From an uncultured Clostridia bacterium (GTDB taxonomy: Bacteria; Bacillota; Clostridia; Oscillospirales; Acutalibacteraceae): a stretch of DNA of 5,993 bases. Every line of letters starts with the position of its first letter. Position 1 is the stretch's first letter. The translations under genes and the position numbers were made by a program. The DNA is taken from positions 1-5,993 of the forward strand of contig CAMJYF010000129.1 in the NCBI GenBank assembly GCA_946409885.1, given 5' to 3'. The notes beneath the pieces were generated by a model, which worked only from the letters and a program-made list of their open reading frames with translations, had not been told where the DNA came from and did no database searches. Shown one piece after another: positions 1 through 5,794 of the stretch.

Positions 1-378
1 GATCACGGCGGACACCGCGTCTACCGTTTCCTTCCGTTTTTTGCCGCGCACGTCCGCGGCGCTGAGATACTGATGGGCGGAAACGGTGGTCAGCCGCTCG
101 TCCCGCAGGACGACGGGCAGGCCGGTCTCCCGTTCCAGCAGCGCGGCGAACTCCCGGCACGCCTGCGCCCGGAAGCCCTCGGTCCCGTCCATGTTCTTGG
201 GCAGGCCCACCGCCAGCGCTTCCGCCCGGTGCTGTTCCGCCAGCGCCTTCAGCTTTTCCGCCAGCCGTTCGGCGTTCCGCTCCGTGATGACGCCCACGGG
301 CGAAGCCAGAAATTCGCTTTTATCGCACACGGCGACGCCTGTCCTGACGTCGCCGTAATCCACTGCCATGATGATCAT
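1..378 (-). CDS. ruvX: RuvX/YqgF family Holliday junction resolvase-like protein, 3' end beyond the window
   Basis: The first 126 residues are visible; the family is usually about 135-150 aa, so only a short C-terminus is lost off the left edge. The RNase H-like fold signatures are clear: DYGDVRTGVA at residues 7-16 with the first acidic residue D7, VGLPKNMDGTEG at 57-68, DERLTTVSA at 93-101 with E94, and VDAVSAVI at 119-126 with D120. These are the three expected acidic positions. Family members are cytoplasmic; they are annotated as putative Holliday junction resolvases and in E. coli YqgF acts in 16S rRNA 5' maturation, so the exact role here is open. The start at 378 is chosen because GAGG lies 7 nt upstream; a second ATG at 369 would sit 16 nt from it. 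The gene begins 9 nt after the PBP stop, so it is probably cotranscribed and perhaps translationally coupled with the PBP gene. Confidence 0.93.
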   Translation of the reverse strand, partial: MIIMAVDYGDVRTGVAVCDKSEFLASPVGVITERNAERLAEKLKALAEQHRAEALAVGLPKNMDGTEGFRAQACREFAALLERETGLPVVLRDERLTTVSAHQYLSAADVRGKKRKETVDAVSAVI

Positions 379-385
379 CGGTCAG

Positions 386-389
386 CCTC
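386..389 (-). promoter_or_regulatory. Ribosome binding site of ruvX, overlapping the PBP stop codon
   Basis: On the minus strand GAGG lies 7 nt before the ATG at 378 and overlaps the TGA stop (388-390) of the upstream PBP gene. This decides between the two in-frame ATGs at 378 and 369 and suggests that ribosomes ending on the PBP message help initiation of ruvX. Confidence 0.6.
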
Positions 390-2679
390 AAAAGAAATCG
401 TCGTAGTACTCTTCATAGGTGTAGTCGTTGTACCCGGACGGAGTATGGCTTGCGGGCTCCTCCGTTTCGGGCTCCTCCTCCGGAAGCTCCACCTCGTAGG
501 AGCGGCCGCCGCAGTAGGTGCAGTAGCCCGGCAGGTTATCCGCCTTGTAATAGCCGGTCTCCACGTCCCAGCAGCTGTCAGTGGCCAGCAGGCCCGTCTG
601 GGCGCAGTAGGCCTTTTTGACACATTCCTCGCCGAAGGTGAACTCCTTTTCCTCCAGGCCGTCGTGTACCTCGTTCATCACGTACTGGTACACCTTGCCC
701 GCAGGGTTGGAGCCGTAGTAGTTGGTGTTGATGGGCCGGTTGTACTCAAAGCCCGCCCAGGCCGCGCACACATAATAGGGGGTGCCGCCCACGATCCATT
801 TGTCGAAGTTATCCGAGGTGGTACCTGTCTTGGCGAAGGAGGGGAAATCGTCGATCTTGTAGTAGTAGGCGGTACCGCTGGAATAATTGACGACCGTCTG
901 CAGCAGGTGCAGCATCACGTCCGCCGTGCCCTCGGAGATGACCCGCTTGCCGCTGCGGTCCGGCTCCAGCACGGTTTCCGTACCGGCGGCGTTGGTCACC
1001 CTGTAGTAGCTCCAGGGGCGGTAATACAGGCCGCCGTTGCCAAAGGTGGCGTAGGCCGCCGCCATCTCCAGGGGCGTTACGCCGTAGGCCATGGCGCCGA
1101 TGGCCATGGGGGCGTAGTCCTCATCGGCCGCGTCAAGGGTGGTGAGGTGGAAGCGGTCCCGCAGGAACTCATAGCACACCTTGGGGGTCAGCGTGTCCAC
1201 GATGCGCGCGGGCACCGTATTCTTGGAAGGCGCGATGGCGTCGTCCAGCGTCAGCAGCTGATAGGGGTTGCCGGGATCGCCGCCGTAGTTGGTGGGCCAG
1301 ATCTCCCCGGTGCCGTACAGGTCAATACCGTAGTTGGGCAGCTGGGAGGACCAGTAATAGGCGTTCAGCTCAATGGCCGGGGCGTAACACGACAGCGGCT
1401 TGATGGAAGAACCGGGCTGCCGCCGGGAGGAGGTGGAGATGTTCAGGGTGCGGTCGGCGGTCTTTTTGCCGATGCGCCCCGCGGTGCCCATGATGCGCCC
1501 CTCGTAATCCAGGATGATCATGGCGGACTGGATGGCCGGATCCTCCGGCGTGTCGTCCTCATCCGGGAAGCAGATATAGCGGTTGTAATACACGTCCTCC
1601 ATGATATTCTGGATGCGCATATCCAGCGCGCCGTAGATTTTCAGGCCGCCGTAATACACCTTGCGGAAGGCCTCGCTTTCCGTATAGCCGTAGGTGGTCT
1701 GCAGATCGTCCATCACCTGCTCGATGATGTAGTCCACGTAGTAGCTCTGTACCTCGGATTCCGTGGTGATCTCCACGTTCTCCTCGTCGTAGTCCTCGTC
1801 CTCTTCGTGATGCACGCCCACGAACTTCACCTTTTCGGCAAGGGCGTCGTTGTACTGGGCCTCCGTGATATAGCCCTGCTCCAGCATATCGTCAAGGCAG
1901 CCCACCGCCCGCTGGCGGTTGTTGTCATAATTGACGATGGGGTCGTATTTCCGGGGGGCGTTGGTGATGGAGGCCAGGATGGCGGATTCCATCAGCGTCA
2001 GCTCCGCGGGAGTCTTGTCGAAATAATACTCCGCCGCCGTTTTCACGCCGTAGCAGCCCATATCCAGATAGATGGTGTTGAGATACGCCTCCAGGATGGT
2101 ATCCTTGCTGAAGTGCTTTTCCAGCGCCAGGGCGTTTTTGATCTCGGAATACTTGCGCTTGAAGGTGCGGCTGTTCTCGCCCGTCAGGTTTTTGATCAGC
2201 TGCTGGGTGATGGTGGAACCGCCCTGCGAGAAGTGGTACTCCACCACCACGCCGATGGTGCGCACCCAGTCTACGCCGTCGTGCATATAAAAGCGCTTGT
2301 CCTCCAGCGCCACCACGGCGTTTTTCATGTCTTCGCAGACCTCGTCCAGCGAGCACCAGATGCGGTTTTCGGAGCCGTGGAGCCGCGCCAGCTCGATTTC
2401 GTTTCCGTCCACGTCGTTGCCGTAGATGATGGTGGTCTGGCTCTGATTGGCGATATACGCGTCCAGGTCGATATAATCCACACCGGCCACATCCTTGGAG
2501 GTATCCACAGGGCCGAAGGAAAGGATGCCCACGTCCGTGAAAATATCCAGCGCCACCATACCGCCCGTTACCACGCCGATCATGAACAACATGATAAAGA
2601 CGGTGAAAAACACGGTCAGCCCGCGGTGCTGCTTTCTTCTTCTTTTTTTCTTTTTTGCGTTGGTTTTCTGTGCTGCCAT
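388..2679 (-). CDS. Class A penicillin-binding protein (PBP1A type): bifunctional glycosyltransferase/transpeptidase
   Basis: This 763-aa protein polymerises lipid II glycan strands and crosslinks their peptides outside the membrane. In order: a very basic cytoplasmic N-terminus (KKKKRRRK, 10-17), one membrane anchor (about 21-44), a GT51 domain (about 105-260) with catalytic-Glu motif EDKRFYMHDG (126-135), GGSTITQQL (153-161), RKYSEIKNALALEKHF (175-190) and LTLMESAILASITNAPRKYDP (about 227-247), an acidic linker (about 291-309), and a penicillin-binding transpeptidase domain with SSIK (S424 nucleophile, K427), SKN (485-487) and KTGT (617-620). All catalytic motifs are intact. A Cys-containing segment (C687, C692, C703, C720, C723) and an acidic Tyr-rich tail end the protein. 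The reading frame stays open 85 codons further upstream, but that part crosses the promoter. The start at 2679 follows AGAGG with 7-nt spacing and gives a normal Lys-rich PBP N-terminus. It is the first gene of a leftward transcript with ruvX. Confidence 0.97.
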   Translation of the reverse strand: MAAQKTNAKKKKRRRKQHRGLTVFFTVFIMLFMIGVVTGGMVALDIFTDVGILSFGPVDTSKDVAGVDYIDLDAYIANQSQTTIIYGNDVDGNEIELARLHGSENRIWCSLDEVCEDMKNAVVALEDKRFYMHDGVDWVRTIGVVVEYHFSQGGSTITQQLIKNLTGENSRTFKRKYSEIKNALALEKHFSKDTILEAYLNTIYLDMGCYGVKTAAEYYFDKTPAELTLMESAILASITNAPRKYDPIVNYDNNRQRAVGCLDDMLEQGYITEAQYNDALAEKVKFVGVHHEEDEDYDEENVEITTESEVQSYYVDYIIEQVMDDLQTTYGYTESEAFRKVYYGGLKIYGALDMRIQNIMEDVYYNRYICFPDEDDTPEDPAIQSAMIILDYEGRIMGTAGRIGKKTADRTLNISTSSRRQPGSSIKPLSCYAPAIELNAYYWSSQLPNYGIDLYGTGEIWPTNYGGDPGNPYQLLTLDDAIAPSKNTVPARIVDTLTPKVCYEFLRDRFHLTTLDAADEDYAPMAIGAMAYGVTPLEMAAAYATFGNGGLYYRPWSYYRVTNAAGTETVLEPDRSGKRVISEGTADVMLHLLQTVVNYSSGTAYYYKIDDFPSFAKTGTTSDNFDKWIVGGTPYYVCAAWAGFEYNRPINTNYYGSNPAGKVYQYVMNEVHDGLEEKEFTFGEECVKKAYCAQTGLLATDSCWDVETGYYKADNLPGYCTYCGGRSYEVELPEEEPETEEPASHTPSGYNDYTYEEYYDDFF

Positions 2680-2686
2680 TTTTCTG

Positions 2687-2691
2687 CCTCT
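2687..2691 (-). promoter_or_regulatory. Ribosome binding site of the class A PBP
   Basis: AGAGG on the minus strand ends 7 nt before the ATG at 2679. It fixes the start against the 85-codon upstream extension, which would read through the AT-rich promoter region and start inside the divergent gene. Confidence 0.75.
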
Positions 2692-2784
2692 TGCGCGGAG
2701 CCGGAAGGTTCCGTTACTTTGCCTGTTGATGCGTCCGCCGCCGGAAAGACCGTTTTTTTTCGCGGCGCAGACTATACATGGAGT

Positions 2785-2813
2785 ATTATAGCATATATTT
2801 CCGGAAATGTTTA
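2785..2813 (-). promoter_or_regulatory. Promoter of the PBP-ruvX transcript (extended -10, sigma-A type)
   Basis: On the minus strand a perfect TATAAT (2790-2785) is preceded by TGC, giving an extended -10 (TGN), and by TAAACA (2813-2808; 4 of 6 matches to TTGACA) at 17-nt spacing. The transcript would start near 2778, leaving a leader of about 99 nt before the PBP ATG. The weak -35 is compensated by the extended -10 and by AT-rich DNA upstream. The match is seen directly; use in the cell is inferred. Confidence 0.68.
2797..2808. repeat. 12-bp perfect palindrome in the PBP promoter spacer, candidate operator
   Basis: ATTTCCGGAAAT is a perfect dyad located between the -35 and -10 of the leftward promoter, touching the -35 hexamer. 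A dimeric regulator bound here would block RNA polymerase at the PBP promoter. It is more than 40 bp from the rightward -35, so the effect on the other gene set is less clear. No regulator is identified. Confidence 0.4.
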
Positions 2814-2817
2814 GTCT

Positions 2818-2845
2818 CTTTTTAAAACTTTTTAAAATTTTTTTT
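2818..2845. repeat. Tandem CTTTTTAAAA repeat and phased T-tracts between the divergent promoters
   Basis: CTTTTTAAAA occurs twice head to tail (2818-2827 and 2828-2837) and is followed by a run of eight T (2838-2845); another T6 lies at 2855-2860. The tracts begin about 10 bp apart, the spacing expected for intrinsic DNA curvature. They lie directly upstream of both promoters, where they could act as UP elements for the polymerase alpha subunit. The pattern is seen; the role is inferred. Confidence 0.5.
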
Positions 2846-2849
2846 GAGA

Positions 2850-2877
2850 TTGACTTTTTTGACGGTTGTATTATAAT
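2850..2877 (+). promoter_or_regulatory. Promoter of the phosphoribosyltransferase-nnr-lipoprotein operon
   Basis: TTGACT (2850-2855) and a perfect TATAAT (2872-2877) are separated by 16 nt, giving a predicted start near 2884 and a leader of about 40 nt before the ATG at 2924. T-rich tracts lie immediately upstream. It is the only good promoter match seen before the three rightward genes, whose internal gaps are too short for another. Confidence 0.72.
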
Positions 2878-2913
2878 GGAACTGTTCATCTTTACCAAAC
2901 AGACAGAAGGGAC

Positions 2914-2917
2914 GGAG
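2914..2917 (+). promoter_or_regulatory. Ribosome binding site of the phosphoribosyltransferase-like gene
   Basis: GGAG with 6-nt spacing to the ATG at 2924 decides the start. The frame is open back to 2807, but that extension would encode a Phe/Lys-rich stretch out of the promoter and lacks family similarity. Confidence 0.7.
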
Positions 2918-2923
2918 AAGCAT

Positions 2924-3478
2924 ATGGAATACAAAATGACAATCGCGGGGTGCGAAAGAGCGCTGCCCCTGTGCCCCCTGAACGACGAGCTGATGATCGG
3001 CGCGTTCGTGATCTTCGGCGACGCGGAGCTGACCGTGGCCTGCGCCCGGGACCTGCTGAAAAAGGCGCCCGCCTACGACTACCTGCTGACGGCGGAGGCC
3101 AAGGGCATTCCGCTGATCCATGAGATGGCCCGCCAGCACGGCGACAAAAAATACTTTGTGGCCAGAAAAAAGCCCAAGCTGTATATGACCGGCGTGTTCG
3201 AGGCGGACGTACGTTCCATCACCACCGAAGGGGAACAGAAGCTGTACCTGGATATCGCGGACGCGGAGATGATGAAGGGCAAAAACATTTTGCTGGTGGA
3301 CGACGTGATCTCCACCGGGCAGTCGCTGGCCGCGCTGGAAAAGCTGGTGGAAAAGACCGGCGCCAACATCTGCGGCCGCATGGCCATCCTGGCCGAGGGC
3401 GACGCCCAGAACCGGCCGGACATCATTTATCTGGAAAAGCTGCCCCTGTTCAACCGCAAGGGCGAGATCGTAGGCTGA
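2924..3478 (+). CDS. Phosphoribosyltransferase, adenine phosphoribosyltransferase (Apt)-like
   Basis: A 184-aa cytoplasmic protein of the type I phosphoribosyltransferase fold, close in length to Apt (about 170-185 aa). The PRPP-binding signature is ILLVDDVISTGQS (122-134) with the acidic pair D126-D127 and the T131-G132 loop. TAEAKGIPLIHEMAR (56-70) matches the Apt segment that usually reads ESRGF, and ARKKPKLY (80-87) matches the Apt RK..KLP segment. The expected reaction is base plus PRPP to nucleoside monophosphate plus PPi. The substrate is uncertain: the loop reads VISTGQS rather than the typical LLATGGT, and the hood region is not obviously canonical, so another purine or a regulatory role is possible. 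It heads a three-gene operon; nnr starts 13 nt after its stop. Confidence 0.85.
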   Translation: MEYKMTIAGCERALPLCPLNDELMIGAFVIFGDAELTVACARDLLKKAPAYDYLLTAEAKGIPLIHEMARQHGDKKYFVARKKPKLYMTGVFEADVRSITTEGEQKLYLDIADAEMMKGKNILLVDDVISTGQSLAALEKLVEKTGANICGRMAILAEGDAQNRPDIIYLEKLPLFNRKGEIVG

Positions 3479-3491
3479 ACGGGAGGTCGTC

Positions 3492-5012
3492 ATGCGCATT
3501 CTGACAGGCCGGGAGATCCGCGAGGCGGAGGCCAGAGCCAATGAAAACGGTCTGAGCTATTACCTGATGATGGAAAACGCCGGAAAGGGCTGCGCCGCAA
3601 AGATCGCCGAGCTGACCGACCGGAACGGTCTTGCCGTCGTTTTGTGCGGCAAGGGCAAAAACGGGGGGGACGGCTTTGTGATCGCCCGGTACCTTTCCAG
3701 CTTCGGCTACCCCGTGTGCGTGGTGCGGATGTTCGACGAGCCGTCGGACGAGCTGTCCGAGCAGATGGCGGAGATCCTGCCGGAGGAGGTGGCGCAGCTC
3801 AACTACATCACCGGCCGCTACGACTCCCTGAACGCCATTTCGGAGGCGGCCGTGCTGGTGGACGCCATCTTCGGCATCGGCTTCCGGGGCACGCTGCCGG
3901 AACACGTGGCGGAGCTGTTCGCCAACTACCCGAAATACAACGCCCTGAAGGTGGCGGTGGACGTGCCCTCGGGGCTGACCGCCACCAGCACCTCCTGCGC
4001 GGGCTGCTACCTGGCGGATTATACCCTTTCCATGCTGTGCTACAAGCCGGAGCACGTGTATATGCCCTGGAAGGCCTGGTGCGGCAAAACGGAGGTTGTG
4101 CCCATCGGCTTCAAGACAGATGAACGCCGAGGGCTGTGTTCTTTTACCCCCAGGGAAGCGGCTGCGGTGCTGCCCCTTCGCCCCTTTAACGCCCACAAGG
4201 GCACCTTCGGCCACGCGCTGATCGTCGCCGGCAGCAAAAATATGCCCGGCGCGGCCGTTATTGCCGCCGGAGGCGCGCTGCAGGCGGGGGCGGGACTGGT
4301 GACGCTGGCCTTTCCGGACTGCGTCTACCCCGCCGTGACCGCGCAGCTGCGCGACTGCCTGATGCTGCCCCTGGCGACCGCCGCGGACGGCAGCATTGCC
4401 GCCGCCAACGCGCCCGCGCTGCAAAGCGTCTTTGCCAAGTACACCTCCGCCGCCGTCGGCTGCGGGCTGACGGTATCGGATGAGGCGGCGGCGGTGCTGC
4501 AGGCGATGCTGACCGGTTTTCCGGGCACGCTGACGGTGGACGCGGACGGCATAAATCTCATCGCCCGGCATATCCATTTACTGGAAAACACGTCCGGGAA
4601 AGTGATCCTCACCCCGCACCCCGCGGAGATGGCGCGGCTGACGGGCTCCACCGCGCTGGAAGTAAACGCCGCGCGGGAAAAGACCGCCTCCGACTTTGCG
4701 AAGGCGCACCGCGTTACGGTGCTGCTGAAGGGCGTCAACACCGTGGTGGCAGCGCCGGACGGCAGGATCTATATCAATCCCACCGGCTCCCCCGCCCTGT
4801 CCCGCGGGGGCAGCGGCGACCTGCTGACGGGGATCGTCACCGCCCTGGCCGCCCAGGGGCTGCCGCCCTTTGAGGCCGCCTGCCTGGGGGCCTATATTCA
4901 CGGCATGGCGGGGATGATCGCGGAGCAGCGGTACACCTCCTACGCCGCCACCATCGGGCGGATCGGCGATTGCCTTCCGGAAGCGTTTTCACGAATCATG
5001 ACGGGAACGTGA
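3492..5012 (+). CDS. nnr: Bifunctional NAD(P)HX epimerase / ADP-dependent NAD(P)HX dehydratase (YjeF type)
   Basis: At 506 aa this has the usual length and order of the fused Nnr enzyme, which repairs hydrated NADH and NADPH in the cytoplasm. The N-terminal YjeF_N epimerase domain (about 1-215) shows CGKGKNGGDGFVIAR (52-66), VDAIFGIGFRG (123-133) and VDVPSG (156-161). The C-terminal ribokinase-like dehydratase domain (about 220-500) shows HKGTFGHALIVAGS (235-248), GGALQAGAGLVTLA (260-273), TPHPAEMARL (374-383), LLKGVNTVV (411-419) and GGSGDLLTGI (439-448) with the catalytic Asp at D443. The epimerase equilibrates the R and S hydrates and the dehydratase restores NAD(P)H from the S form using ADP. 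GGGAGG (3481-3486) lies 5 nt before the ATG. No key motif is missing, so both activities are expected. It is the central gene of a three-gene operon. Confidence 0.97.
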   Translation: MRILTGREIREAEARANENGLSYYLMMENAGKGCAAKIAELTDRNGLAVVLCGKGKNGGDGFVIARYLSSFGYPVCVVRMFDEPSDELSEQMAEILPEEVAQLNYITGRYDSLNAISEAAVLVDAIFGIGFRGTLPEHVAELFANYPKYNALKVAVDVPSGLTATSTSCAGCYLADYTLSMLCYKPEHVYMPWKAWCGKTEVVPIGFKTDERRGLCSFTPREAAAVLPLRPFNAHKGTFGHALIVAGSKNMPGAAVIAAGGALQAGAGLVTLAFPDCVYPAVTAQLRDCLMLPLATAADGSIAAANAPALQSVFAKYTSAAVGCGLTVSDEAAAVLQAMLTGFPGTLTVDADGINLIARHIHLLENTSGKVILTPHPAEMARLTGSTALEVNAAREKTASDFAKAHRVTVLLKGVNTVVAAPDGRIYINPTGSPALSRGGSGDLLTGIVTALAAQGLPPFEAACLGAYIHGMAGMIAEQRYTSYAATIGRIGDCLPEAFSRIMTGT

Positions 5013-5016
5013 GCGT

Positions 5017-5517
5017 TTGAAAAGAGCGGTTTTGACTGTTTTACTGTGCATTGTTTTGTTGCTGTCCGGCTGCGGGGGCGCTGTCCCCGGGCCGGATTTT
5101 GCGCCACGGCAGGCGTTCGTCCTTGAGATGACGGCGGAGGTCAACGGCAGGGTCTTCCGGGGGGAGCTGGCCTGCGATTCCTTTGAGCAGGCCTCCCTGA
5201 CGTTTTGGGAGCCGGAGGAGTTTGCCGGGGTGACCGTCGCCCGGGAGGGCGGCGGCTACACGATCGACGTCAACGGGATGCGGGACAGTTTTCCGGAGGA
5301 GCTGTTGGAGCGGGACGCGCCGCTGCGCCTGCTGTTCGACACGGTAAGAGCGGCCGTTTACACCAACCAATGCGCGTTTGAAAAGGACAAAGAGGCGGGA
5401 ACGCATACCGCGGCGCTGACGGTCAACGGGCAGCAGGCGACCGTGGTCTTTACCGCAGACGGGAATCTGAAACGCCTGACAGCGGACCGGCTGACAGCGG
5501 CGTTTCAGCAGACGTGA
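5017..5517 (+). CDS. Small lipoprotein of unknown function (possible LolA-like fold)
   Basis: A 166-aa protein with a lipoprotein signal: basic MKR, a hydrophobic stretch (4-16) and lipobox LSGC (16-19), with C19 the predicted lipidated residue. It should be anchored to the outer face of the membrane. The mature part alternates short polar and hydrophobic strands (for example FVLEMTAEVNGRVFRGEL, about 34-51, and HTAALTVNGQQATVVFTADG, about 130-149), suggesting a beta-sheet protein; this recalls LolA-like lipoproteins of Firmicutes such as YdcC, but I cannot assign a family with confidence. The start is TTG at 5017, only 4 nt after the nnr stop, with a weak GGGA (5003-5006) 10 nt upstream; a stop at 4999-5001 excludes earlier in-frame starts and the next TTG (5032) would remove the basic n-region. 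Translation is probably coupled to nnr. Confidence 0.8.
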   Translation: MKRAVLTVLLCIVLLLSGCGGAVPGPDFAPRQAFVLEMTAEVNGRVFRGELACDSFEQASLTFWEPEEFAGVTVAREGGGYTIDVNGMRDSFPEELLERDAPLRLLFDTVRAAVYTNQCAFEKDKEAGTHTAALTVNGQQATVVFTADGNLKRLTADRLTAAFQQT

Positions 5518-5721
5518 CAAGACGCCTTCCCATAGGATAGACTGTGAGCGGTCGGCGCCCGCCGCTGCAAAGCGCCCCCTATACGGCGATCACACAAGCG
5601 GAGGACCTCCGCGCCCGGTTTCGGCGGCAAAAAAAGGTTTTTCTGACAAAAATTTGGGCGCGCTCCCTATTTATTTTCTTTCTTACCTCTTCAATATTCT
5701 TCAGCAGTATCGGATTTGCGA
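5518..5721. other. Intergenic region after the nnr operon, no gene supported
   Basis: The left part (to about 5630) is GC-rich with coding-like composition and contains two short inverted repeats: AGCGGT...GCCGCT (5547-5566, 6-bp stem with one G-T pair, 8-nt loop) and the palindrome at 5598-5612. The right part is AT-rich and leads into the promoter at 5722. A 67-codon GTG-initiated frame (5544-5747) has no ribosome site and runs into the -10 region, so it is not called. I see no clear intrinsic terminator here. Confidence 0.6.
5598..5612 (+). terminator. GC-rich inverted repeat, weak terminator candidate for the nnr operon
   Basis: GCGGAGGACCTCCGC is a perfect inverted repeat about 80 nt after the lipoprotein stop and could fold into a short hairpin. 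It is followed by GC-rich DNA, not by a U-tract; the nearest T-run (5638-5642) is 25 nt away. It may be a decayed or factor-assisted terminator, an operator, or chance. It is listed because the operon must end somewhere before the promoter at 5722. Confidence 0.25.
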
Positions 5722-5750
5722 TTGACAAATTCCACCTTGTCTGTTAAAAT
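5722..5750 (+). promoter_or_regulatory. Near-consensus sigma-A promoter of the DUF2974 gene
   Basis: A perfect TTGACA (5722-5727), a 17-nt spacer and TAAAAT (5745-5750), with TGT just before the -10 giving an extended -10. A second hexamer TATAAT at 5750-5755 would have a 22-nt spacer and is less likely. The predicted start is near 5757, leaving a leader of about 38 nt to the ATG. This is the best promoter match in the window and implies strong or tightly repressed transcription of the downstream gene independent of the nnr operon. Confidence 0.82.
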
Positions 5751-5768
5751 ATAATAGTATTATTTTTT
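5746..5768. repeat. Imperfect AT-rich dyad centred on the predicted transcription start
   Basis: ATAATA-G-TATTAT (5751-5763) is a perfect inverted repeat around one base; adding AAAA (5746-5749) and TTTT (5765-5768) across one T-T mismatch extends the arms to 11 positions. Its centre (5757) coincides with the predicted start. It could be an operator, but AT-rich DNA yields such dyads by chance. Confidence 0.3.
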
Positions 5769-5783
5769 GATTTTTTTACAGAA

Positions 5784-5788
5784 GAGGT
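5784..5788 (+). promoter_or_regulatory. Ribosome binding site of the DUF2974 gene
   Basis: GAGGT, within AGAAGAGGT, lies 6 nt before the ATG at 5795 and sets the start of the right-edge gene. Confidence 0.7.
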
Positions 5789-5794
5789 CGACTT

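Noticed and set aside
2741..2760. CGGAAAGACCG followed by T8, resembling a plus-strand terminator
   Set aside because: The stem is only about 3 bp, and no plus-strand gene precedes it; in sense of transcription it lies in the PBP leader.
73..2814. A 913-codon open frame on the plus strand opposite the PBP and ruvX genes
   Set aside because: Its codon boundaries align exactly with those of both minus-strand genes, so it is open only because those genes avoid TTA, CTA and TCA codons, as expected with GC-rich codon bias. The product is a His/Val/Gly-rich shadow with no domain, and the sense genes are unambiguous.
2807..2923. A 39-residue N-terminal extension of the phosphoribosyltransferase
   Set aside because: It spans the -35 and -10 elements and would begin upstream of the predicted transcription start; the ATG at 2924 has GGAG at 6 nt.
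2680..2934. An 85-residue N-terminal extension of the PBP
   Set aside because: It reads through the promoter region, would begin inside the divergent gene, and lacks a ribosome site, whereas the start at 2679 has a good one and yields a normal PBP N-terminus.
3450..4577. A 375-codon minus-strand frame opposite nnr
   Set aside because: It is codon-aligned with nnr and broken where nnr uses a TTA Leu codon (4578-4580). It has no ribosome site or recognisable domain.
5638..5687. GGGCGCGCTCCC followed by a T-rich stretch as terminator of the nnr operon
   Set aside because: Only three uninterrupted outer pairs form and the following tract is interrupted, so it does not meet the form of an intrinsic terminator.
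5544..5747. A 67-codon GTG-initiated frame with a hydrophobic C-terminal half
   Set aside because: There is no ribosome site, the hydrophobic part comes from T-rich intergenic DNA, and its end overlaps the promoter of the DUF2974 gene.
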